5,370 nucleotides of DNA, from NCBI GenBank assembly GCA_013180565.1, contig QBUN01000263.1:1-5370 (forward strand), given 5' to 3'. The first letter of the stretch is position 1; each line of letters starts with the position of its first letter. Positions 1 to 4,993 of the stretch are shown piece after piece. The notes beneath the pieces were generated by a model that was not told the DNA's origin, did no database searches, and saw only the letters and a list, made by a program, of their open reading frames with translations. A program made the translations under genes and the position numbers. The DNA is from Candidatus Methanophaga sp. GoMg3.2 (GTDB taxonomy: Archaea; Halobacteriota; Syntropharchaeia; Alkanophagales; Methanospirareceae).

Positions 1-18
1 TGTTGGGTCCGATGGATG

Positions 19-31
19 AAAAATTAAAAAA
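19..31 (-). terminator. T-tract terminator downstream of the HypE-like gene
   Basis: Read on the minus strand, 35 to 47 bases after the stop of the HypE-like gene, there are two T runs (six Ts, AA, five Ts). Archaeal transcription often ends at such T-tracts without a strong hairpin. A short A5/T5 complementarity lies just upstream on the same strand. The window ends here, so it is not visible whether another gene follows. This call rests on base composition only. Confidence 0.35.
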
Positions 32-65
32 TCACTGACTTTTTCGATTGTGCCACCTTTGGGTA

Positions 66-1403
66 TTATGAAGATTCCAATATCCTTTTTACCTTATCCT
101 TCTTCCTGACTGCTTCTTTAACCGCTTTATCCACTTTCCGTTTCATCGTTTCAAAATTCTGCCCGGATTCGCCCACAACCTTTTTTATCGGCGTGTATGC
201 TGACTCACGGAATTTAGGTACAAACTCTTTACTTGCGCCGGCAACGACAATTTCGGCACCGTTGCCTTTTACAACACTGCCTATCTCTTCTATTCGCATT
301 CCCGCACTTCTTACAACCGCTTTAACAGCTTCTGCAACTTCCGCGGGACAAATGACCAGAAGTGCATCCAGAGATACGCCTAAATAGTCTATTGCACGCC
401 GTTTTAACATTGCAAGCACTTTTTTATTTACTAAAGCCCGTATTCTATCTTCATGAAAGACGAGTCTCACGTGTGATACTTTTGCAATCTCGTTTGCATC
501 GCCCCTGATGCCGCCGTTTGTAACATCGGTCATTAGATGAACCTTCTTCACCATATCTTCTTTGATAAGCAGGTTACACGCACTCAGAAATTTTATGTTC
601 AACGTTTCCTGCACCACTTCCGGTTCGCCGTAATACAAAGCGGCAGTCGTTATAGTGCCACCACCTGCGCCTTCGCTCATCAAAATCACATCTCCTTCTC
701 TTGCACCTTCTCTCGTTACGACGGTATCAGCCACGCCAACTGCGCCAACGCAGCCGGTCATTCTTTCCCCTATTACCACATCACCACCGATTCTCAATGT
801 CGAACCCGTAACGAGTGGAACGCCAGCAGCGTCTGATACCGTGGAAATCCCCGCTATATGATCGAATATCTTCGCAACGTCGCCGTCATCCGCCACATGA
901 ATGTCCGATAATAGCGCAACTGGTGTGGCGCCCATCACGTACACGTCACGAAGTGCCGCACGCGCAACATGAAAACCAGCGAGAAAAGGGAAATCGCTCA
1001 GCCGCGAATGCATTCCGTCCACAGTCACCACGATCAACTTTTCCTTACTTCCCTCCGGAAGACGGACTACACCGGAATCACTCAGGCTCGATGAGTCAAC
1101 CACGGCGCCCGTTGCCCCTATTAACTCGCCTATCTTCTCATGGGCATAAAAATCACCTGCGCCTCGGGATCCAACTCCCAACTCGCCCATTCTCACGTTT
1201 GATTTGAGTTCGGTGATAAGTTCGTCATTAAAATCAAGCGTTATCTTTGATTCTTCTAATACTGCTTCAGCAATTTCTTCTGCATTTTCTTTCGTTATAC
1301 GATCTTGTTTTATCTCTACTATACGGTTGCACAGCTCTGCTATTATCCTACTGTCTACTTCGCCTTCTCTTAATTTCCGCTTCGCAAATCCCTCAAGGTC
1401 CAT
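66..1403 (-). CDS. HypE-like AIR-synthase-fold protein (COG1973 type)
   Basis: This 445-residue protein belongs to the PurM/HypE/SelD/ThiL superfamily, whose members bind ATP and activate a substrate by phosphorylation. About 70 helical residues precede the PurM-like N-terminal domain. That domain has a glycine-rich GVGSRGAGD (77-84), DGMHSRLSD (129-137), a long conserved block ending MGATPVALLSDIHVADDGD (157-175), and RIGGD (204-208). The C-terminal domain has GDVILMSEGAGGGT (237-250), MTDVTNGGIRGDANEIAK (291-308) and LGVSLDALL (341-349). The extension and overall length match the archaeal HypE-related family found in methanogens and relatives. The protein ends in KRILESS, so it lacks the C-terminal cysteine that true HypE uses to carry the cyanide ligand; the substrate is therefore unknown. 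A lysine-rich tail (about 407-445) follows the fold. The start is ATG at 1403, with a weak AGGA-type site about 14 bases upstream. The gene is divergent from the 1534 gene. SelD- or ThiL-like activity cannot be excluded. Confidence 0.85.
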   Translation of the reverse strand: MDLEGFAKRKLREGEVDSRIIAELCNRIVEIKQDRITKENAEEIAEAVLEESKITLDFNDELITELKSNVRMGELGVGSRGAGDFYAHEKIGELIGATGAVVDSSSLSDSGVVRLPEGSKEKLIVVTVDGMHSRLSDFPFLAGFHVARAALRDVYVMGATPVALLSDIHVADDGDVAKIFDHIAGISTVSDAAGVPLVTGSTLRIGGDVVIGERMTGCVGAVGVADTVVTREGAREGDVILMSEGAGGGTITTAALYYGEPEVVQETLNIKFLSACNLLIKEDMVKKVHLMTDVTNGGIRGDANEIAKVSHVRLVFHEDRIRALVNKKVLAMLKRRAIDYLGVSLDALLVICPAEVAEAVKAVVRSAGMRIEEIGSVVKGNGAEIVVAGASKEFVPKFRESAYTPIKKVVGESGQNFETMKRKVDKAVKEAVRKKDKVKRILESS

Positions 1404-1447
1404 TTTTCACGCTTTTTCCTTTATTTTTATTTCAAGTTCTTCTTCGG

Positions 1448-1455
1448 AATATAAA
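1448..1455 (-). promoter_or_regulatory. Candidate TATA box for the HypE-like gene
   Basis: The minus strand reads TTTATATT here, close to the archaeal TATA consensus, about 45 bases before the ATG at 1403. Transcription would start near 1423-1428 and leave a short leader of about 20 bases. The call rests on consensus and position only. Confidence 0.4.
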
Positions 1456-1484
1456 TTAAATGACAACCTACTTCATTTTATTTC
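1450..1484 (+). promoter_or_regulatory. Candidate promoter for the 1534-2536 gene pair
   Basis: The plus strand of the divergent spacer has two TATA-like stretches: TATAAATTAA at 1450-1459 and ATTTTATTTC at 1475-1484. They would give leaders of roughly 55 and 30 bases for the gene starting at 1534. The first overlaps the box proposed for the opposite strand, so the two promoters may share one AT-rich element. I cannot tell which is used. Confidence 0.3.
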
Positions 1485-1533
1485 CCATAAGAAGAAATTT
1501 TTTGTAGAACAAAAACATAGCAAGGTATAAGAA

Positions 1534-1929
1534 ATGACCATGAGTGAAGAAGAAGCGGAAAAATCAGTCAAATTATTTTACAATTATCTAGCACAGGAAA
1601 AAGGGCTAAGCGAAGAAACCGCCTCAGAGCACGCGCATCAAATTGGCTTCTTTGCAAACAACTACCTCACGGGCTACGAGGAAAAGAGCCTACAGGAAGT
1701 TACCGAGATGAATATAGAAGACTATCCCGGTAACTGGTATATCCGAAAAGTCTGGAATAGTAGCAAGAGTGATGTTCGCCCTATACTTGTCGCGCTCAAG
1801 TTATTCGGGCTTCTCGATTTTGGGTTTAAGAAAGACAGAAAGGAATATTTAGTTAATCACGGTTTGGGAATTGAATGGTTCACAATCACTAAACTTGGGA
1901 AAAAGATATTCCAGGGTATAAGGTATTAA
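1534..1929 (+). CDS. Small protein resembling a recombinase core-binding (SAM-like) domain; function unknown
   Basis: This is a 131-residue soluble protein with no signal peptide or membrane segment. Residues 10-48 read like the helical core-binding domain of tyrosine recombinases: a hydrophobic helix ending YNYLAQEKGLSEET (16-29), then HAHQIGFFANNYL (33-45). A WYIRK segment (68-72) and a helix VRPILVALKLFGLLDFG (81-97) follow, as in small stand-alone proteins carrying this fold. The tail ends with IEWFTITKLGKKIFQGIRY (113-131), a pattern like the wing and last helix of a winged-helix domain. There is no recombinase catalytic domain (no R-HxxR-Y set), so it is not an integrase. The start ATG at 1534 has AAGG at 1522-1525; ATG 1540 is an in-frame alternative with a longer spacing. 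It leads a two-gene unit with the DUF447 gene. The reading frame is convincing, but the fold assignment is by eye. Confidence 0.75.
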   Translation: MTMSEEEAEKSVKLFYNYLAQEKGLSEETASEHAHQIGFFANNYLTGYEEKSLQEVTEMNIEDYPGNWYIRKVWNSSKSDVRPILVALKLFGLLDFGFKKDRKEYLVNHGLGIEWFTITKLGKKIFQGIRY

Positions 1930-1945
1930 GGAACTTGTTAGAGGA

Positions 1946-2536
1946 ATGAACGTAAGAGAAACCGGAATAGACGAGGGGACATCGGAAGTAATCGTTACAA
2001 CGAGATCAGCATCAGGCACTTTCAATGCTGCCCCTATTGGTATAATAACAACAACTAACGAACATTTTGTGAAGCTATACAAAAGTTCAAGAACCTTTAC
2101 TAACGTGCAGGAAACGAAGAAATTGGCTGCGAATGTAACCAGTGACGCGGTCTTATTCGTGAAAGCGGCATTTGATGATCTGGGCGAATCGCATTATTCA
2201 TCTCTTTCTGGCTTTCCTGTACTAAAAGAAGCGAACTCATGGATACTATTCCAGGCAGTTTTGGCAGAGAAAAACACTGAATATTCTCTCTTTCAATTGA
2301 CGCCCCTTACCCTAAAAATCAATCGTAAGGATCTAAAAGCGATAAACAGAGGTCTTAATGCGGTGATTGAAGCCACTATACTCGCAACGAGGTATATCAT
2401 AGTCAACGATGAGCGAGAAAAGGAAGAGCTAAAAAAACAGATGGCACGTTATGCCAAAATAGTCGAAAAATGCGGCGGTCATAGAGAGAAAGAAGCGATA
2501 AGAATTCTGGAAGAGAAGTCTTTTGTAATTGTTTAG
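1946..2536 (+). CDS. DUF447 family protein, probable FMN-binding split-barrel
   Basis: This 196-residue protein matches the archaeal DUF447 family. An N-terminal flavin-reductase-like split barrel contains EVIVTTRSASGTFNAAPIGI (14-33), where NAAPIGI is the family signature. Next comes VKLYKSSRTFTNV (42-54), the strand and loop expected near the flavin phosphate. The C-terminal helical part contains NRGLNAVIEATILATRY (134-150), also characteristic, then a charged helix with YAKIVEKCGGHREKEA (169-184). Family members solved by structural genomics bind FMN, as I recall, but no reaction is established. DUF447 genes occur widely in methanogens and in organisms with tetrahydromethanopterin, so a role in that C1 chemistry is possible but unproven. 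The start ATG at 1946 has no in-frame start above it. GAGG sits only 2 bases from it, and AAGGA (1928-1932) overlaps the preceding stop. It lies 16 bases after the previous gene, which suggests one transcript. Confidence 0.88.
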   Translation: MNVRETGIDEGTSEVIVTTRSASGTFNAAPIGIITTTNEHFVKLYKSSRTFTNVQETKKLAANVTSDAVLFVKAAFDDLGESHYSSLSGFPVLKEANSWILFQAVLAEKNTEYSLFQLTPLTLKINRKDLKAINRGLNAVIEATILATRYIIVNDEREKEELKKQMARYAKIVEKCGGHREKEAIRILEEKSFVIV

Positions 2537-2538
2537 TT

Positions 2539-2603
2539 AACCACCAGATTAAAGCTTTTTGCATGCAAAAAGGTCTGTGTTAATCTTGTGTAATCTCGTG
2601 GTT
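2539..2603. repeat. Nested inverted and tandem repeat across the thiC 3' end
   Basis: AACCACCAGATTA (2539-2551) is complementary to TAATCTCGTGGTT (2591-2603) with one mismatch in 13 bp, and it encloses the 18-bp palindrome at 2555-2572. On the minus strand the right part also shows a tandem pattern of about 11 bases: CACGAGATTA, CACAAGATTAA, CACAGACC. These units encode the last residues of ThiC (ENHEITQD) and run on through its stop codon. This resembles dispersed intergenic repeats of the form CACGGATTACACGGATTA known in many environmental genomes, here partly absorbed into a coding end. That comparison is from memory. Confidence 0.6.
2555..2572. terminator. Perfect 18-bp palindrome, probable bidirectional terminator
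   Basis: CTTTTTGCATGCAAAAAG is a perfect palindrome in the 43-base gap between the convergent DUF447 and thiC genes. It presents a run of five Ts on each strand, 20 bases after the plus-strand stop and about 9 bases after the thiC stop, so it can end transcription from both sides. The GCATGC core would have to form the loop and closing pairs, so a T-tract mechanism is more likely than a strong hairpin. Confidence 0.6.
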
Positions 2604-3887
2604 TTCCAAACACTCTTTTACCATCTTTATCGCACACAAATCACCACAGATAGAGCAGGCATCACTTTCCGAAGGTCTGCTATTTCTTATCCTTTGCGCC
2701 TCCTCTGCGGTCATTGCAATCTCAAATTGCTTCTTCCAATCGAGGTTTCTTCTTGCATATGCCATCTCATCGTCTAATCCTCTAGCTCGTTCTCGTTGCC
2801 CCTCCTTTACTAGATCTGCGACATGCGCAGCTATCTTCGTTACGATCGTGCCTTCCTTTATGTCGTTCACAGAGGGCAATGCCAAATGTTCTGATGGCGA
2901 GACCATGCAGAGGAAGTCTGCACCGTACATTCCTGCGACCGCACCACCGATCGCACTTACGAAATGGTCGTATCCGGGTGCGATGTCTGTAACAAGAGGT
3001 CCTAAGAGGTAAAGCGGTGCAAAATCCGTTACATGCTTTATTATCTTCACAGATGCTTCTATCTCGTCTAATGGTACATGTCCCGGGCCTTCGACCATTG
3101 CCTGTACGCCTTCTTCACGAGCTCGCTTCACAAGTTCACCAAGCGTAATGGCTTCTGCAAATTTGGCACGGTCCGAAGCATCGGAAATGCAGCCTGGACG
3201 CATACCATCGCCCAAACTGAGCGTTAAATCATACTCATTCGCTATTTCCAATAGGTAATCATATTCTTCGTAAAATGGATTCTCACGCTCGTTATGTATC
3301 ATCCAAGCAACGAGGAACGCACCACCACGACTGACAACATCTAATATGCGTCCGCTAAGTTTCAATCGTGCCAGCGAATTCTGATTGACTCCTGCATGAA
3401 TGGTAACAAAATCTATGCCGTCTTTTGCATGGTTTCTTACCGCGTTGAACATGTCATCTGAACTCATGTCCACTACTGCTCTTACGTCCGCCTTCTCTAA
3501 AGCCGCTTGATAGATCGGAACCGTCCCCACCGGTACATCTACCTCTTTCAAAATTGCACTCCTGGTTGCATCGAGGTCCCCACCAGTAGAGAGGTCCATT
3601 ATAGCATCAGCGCCGTATTCTACCGCAACCTTTGCCTTTCTCACTTCTTCCTCGGCACTAACATAATCCTTTGACGTACCCACGTTAACGTTCACTTTCA
3701 TACTCATCCCAGCGCCAATAGCTTTTAGCGTTATAGCTCTCTTCTCTGCCCTCTTTGCGTTTCTGGGGATTACCACTCGACCTGCCCCAAGGAGTTGTTT
3801 CAATTTTTTCACGTTAACCCCTTCAGCAAAAGAAACTTTTTCTAATTCCTTCTCTTCCCACTTGACGGTGCCCGAATTGCCGTTCAT
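2580..3887 (-). CDS. thiC: Phosphomethylpyrimidine synthase ThiC (short archaeal type; BzaF-like paralog possible)
   Basis: ThiC is a radical-SAM enzyme that rearranges 5-aminoimidazole ribotide into HMP-phosphate, the thiamine pyrimidine, releasing CO and formate. At 435 residues this is the short form without the extra N-terminal domain of the roughly 630-residue enterobacterial enzyme. Conserved blocks are all present: [10 protein letters not shown] (63-72), [12 protein letters not shown] (98-109), GTVPIYQA (121-128), [10 protein letters not shown] (159-168), SRGGAF (186-191), SLGDGMRPG (224-232), EGPGHVPLD (266-274), [12 protein letters not shown] (297-308) and [11 protein letters not shown] (328-338). 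The C-terminal cluster motif is C411-x2-C414-x3-C418, one residue tighter than the usual CX2CX4C. The start ATG at 3887 follows an in-frame stop at 3891-3893, with AAGGA 10 bases upstream. It has its own AT-rich promoter region, and I see no TPP riboswitch (no CTGAGA core). The 5-hydroxybenzimidazole synthase BzaF is a close paralog of similar length and cannot be excluded by eye. Confidence 0.92.
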   Translation of the reverse strand: MNGNSGTVKWEEKELEKVSFAEGVNVKKLKQLLGAGRVVIPRNAKRAEKRAITLKAIGAGMSMKVNVNVGTSKDYVSAEEEVRKAKVAVEYGADAIMDLSTGGDLDATRSAILKEVDVPVGTVPIYQAALEKADVRAVVDMSSDDMFNAVRNHAKDGIDFVTIHAGVNQNSLARLKLSGRILDVVSRGGAFLVAWMIHNERENPFYEEYDYLLEIANEYDLTLSLGDGMRPGCISDASDRAKFAEAITLGELVKRAREEGVQAMVEGPGHVPLDEIEASVKIIKHVTDFAPLYLLGPLVTDIAPGYDHFVSAIGGAVAGMYGADFLCMVSPSEHLALPSVNDIKEGTIVTKIAAHVADLVKEGQRERARGLDDEMAYARRNLDWKKQFEIAMTAEEAQRIRNSRPSESDACSICGDLCAIKMVKECLENHEITQD

Positions 3888-3920
3888 TTCTTACTCGTCC
3901 TTTTTCATCTTAATAAAATT

Positions 3921-4020
3921 GTTAGATATACACCAACATATGATATATATACCCCCTCAAAGATATAAAATATAGATCCCTGATCGCTTTTAGTAACGAA
4001 AAAAATGGGTATATATCTAA
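3921..4020 (-). promoter_or_regulatory. thiC promoter region with three related AT-rich motifs
   Basis: TATA-like boxes lie on the minus strand at 3963-3970 (TTTTATAT) and around 3943-3951 (TATATATAT), giving thiC leaders of roughly 55 or 33 bases. A related motif occurs three times. On the plus strand it is TTAGATATACACC at 3922-3934 and TGATATATATACCCC at 3941-3955. On the minus strand it is TTAGATATATACCC at 4020-4007. The first two are in the same orientation, about 21 bp centre to centre, and the third is inverted. Such an arrangement could be an operator for a regulator of thiC, but TATA-rich sequence alone could produce part of it. The third copy overlaps the stop of the small membrane protein gene. 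Confidence 0.4.
3999..4005 (-). terminator. T7 tract ending the NTPase–UPF0280–membrane protein operon
   Basis: On the minus strand, seven Ts begin 12 bases after the TAG stop of the small membrane protein gene. Placement directly after an operon end fits an archaeal T-tract terminator. There is no clear hairpin. Confidence 0.5.
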
Positions 4021-4220
4021 TCAAATTGTTGAACTTCATTTTCTTCTAGGCGTTTCTTAATTTGTGTTAAAGTAGTATACCAATCAACTATACGCCGTTC
4101 CGCGAATCCCAGTATAATCACTATAGCCACGAACAGGAAGATTGTAAGCGGGAAGAGGCACCAGGGACCACACATACCCGGATTCTCACATGATTCTATA
4201 AATTCTAGACTTATAGTCAT
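4017..4220 (-). CDS. Small single-pass membrane protein with three N-terminal cysteines; function unknown
   Basis: I do not recognise this 67-residue protein. The short N-terminus has C11, C17 and C21 in the context CENPGMCGPWC. One hydrophobic segment follows (about 21-39, LFPLTIFLFVAIVIILGF), then ERR at 41-43 and a charged amphipathic tail containing IKKRLEENE that could form a short coiled coil. The positive residues after the membrane segment suggest that the cysteine end faces outside and the tail faces the cytoplasm. The frame is supported by a strong GGAGG site 7 bases before the ATG and by an ATGA overlap with the stop of the UPF0280 gene, typical of translational coupling. The cysteines could bind a metal or cluster, or form a disulfide. 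It may anchor an operon partner to the membrane; this is inference. Confidence 0.7.
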   Translation of the reverse strand: MTISLEFIESCENPGMCGPWCLFPLTIFLFVAIVIILGFAERRIVDWYTTLTQIKKRLEENEVQQFD

Positions 4221-4993
4221 AGCTCTTCCTCCGCTTTTATGTTGGTCTTTTGTATATAAAAACTTTTTTGTGAATCTGTGAGAGGTTCCCTATTTAAACG
4301 CGCTATTTCAGGAATTCTGCCCCATGTTGCTAGCTTGTCATTATATATTACAAGCGCACCTTCAACGCCTTCCACGTGGTTGATCGCGTGGAATGCCTTT
4401 GAGATAGATTGTGCATCAGTGGCGGAATTGCATAGCGCCGTAGCTGCGGCATCGGACAAAGATGCGCTATTACTTATTACCGTTGCTGCATCTGCGTGTC
4501 CAAAGCTTATGGAATGTCCTACGGTACCCGAGGATGTGCATATCCCCACCATAGAGGCGGAAGGTTTTAGCTTGAGTGCAATCTTGTTTGAGAAGGGACT
4601 TTCGCCTGCATATATGCCTACAAGTATCTCTCTATCACTTATCAATGCAACATCGCCACCATTATCTACCATTGCGTATGTCGCCCCGGCATCTCGCATT
4701 GCTTCAACTGCGAACTCAGCTAAAGTACCTGCAACTGCTGACATTGGCCCTAAGCCGAATTTTTCCGCGGACTCTATCATTTTTCGCACTATCGCCGGTA
4801 TACTATCATTACCAACTTCTGCCTCTTCTACCGGATAGCTTTCAAGTGTTACAAGGAAGTAAGGATGCCAGCGCACGAATCGTTCCAAATCTTTTCTGCG
4901 TTCTTTTATTTCATCTTTTGCAGCCTCTATGTGCCTCTTTTCGTCTGCGGTTATCCATACAAAAGTCTCTTTTAGCCGGAAACTTTCTCTCAT
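4217..4993 (-). CDS. UPF0280 family protein (COG2122, ApbE-like fold)
   Basis: This 258-residue protein matches UPF0280 over its whole length. RRKDLERFVRWHPYFLVTLE (32-51) is followed by the hallmark GPMSAVAGTLAE (82-93), VDNGGDVAL (109-117), GIYAGESPFS (127-136), GICTSSGTVGHSISFGHADA (150-169) and SDAAATALCN (180-189). The family is distantly related to ApbE flavin transferases. In methanogens COG2122 has been linked to homocysteine synthesis from sulfide together with COG1900a and NIL-ferredoxin proteins, neither of which is visible in this window. No signal peptide or membrane segment is seen, so it is cytoplasmic. I chose ATG 4993, which overlaps the upstream TGA as TGATG; a TTG one codon earlier (4996) is possible but less likely. 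The downstream membrane protein gene overlaps its stop by 4 bases, so the three genes probably form one coupled operon. The family match is strong; the exact reaction is unknown. Confidence 0.9.
   Translation of the reverse strand: MRESFRLKETFVWITADEKRHIEAAKDEIKERRKDLERFVRWHPYFLVTLESYPVEEAEVGNDSIPAIVRKMIESAEKFGLGPMSAVAGTLAEFAVEAMRDAGATYAMVDNGGDVALISDREILVGIYAGESPFSNKIALKLKPSASMVGICTSSGTVGHSISFGHADAATVISNSASLSDAAATALCNSATDAQSISKAFHAINHVEGVEGALVIYNDKLATWGRIPEIARLNREPLTDSQKSFYIQKTNIKAEEEL
4228..4232 (-). promoter_or_regulatory. Shine-Dalgarno site of the small membrane protein gene
   Basis: The minus strand carries GGAGG 7 bases before the ATG at 4220, inside the last codons of the UPF0280 gene. 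It is the strongest ribosome binding site seen in the window and is the main reason to accept the 67-residue frame as a real gene. Confidence 0.7.

Noticed and set aside
1..79. Minus-strand frame open to the left edge (GIFIIPKGGTIEKVS...) overlapping the end of the HypE-like gene, and a plus-strand frame ending at 38 (LGPMDEKLKNH)
   Set aside because: The minus frame has no ATG, GTG or TTG start after its upstream stop, and both visible stretches are too short to support a gene.
193..1207. Plus-strand ORFs of 64 to 130 codons inside the HypE-like gene
   Set aside because: They are antisense to a well-conserved PurM-fold protein, have low-complexity translations and lack matching ribosome sites.
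1534..1929. A phage integrase fragment or mobile element remnant
   Set aside because: Only the DNA-binding-like part resembles recombinases. The gene ends cleanly, has its own ribosome site, and no catalytic remnant, repeat or att-like site is nearby.
1849..2082. Minus-strand ORF of 77 codons spanning the junction of the 1534 and 1946 genes
   Set aside because: It overlaps both better-supported plus-strand genes and shows no recognisable motif.
3891..3908. Five-codon leader ORF (M-K-K-D-E-stop) just upstream of and in frame with thiC
   Set aside because: It contains the thiC ribosome binding site (AAGGA) and is too short to judge. An attenuation role would need conservation that cannot be seen here.
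3888..4016. TPP riboswitch upstream of thiC
   Set aside because: The conserved CTGAGA and ACCTGAtctGG-type elements are absent from the minus strand of this spacer.
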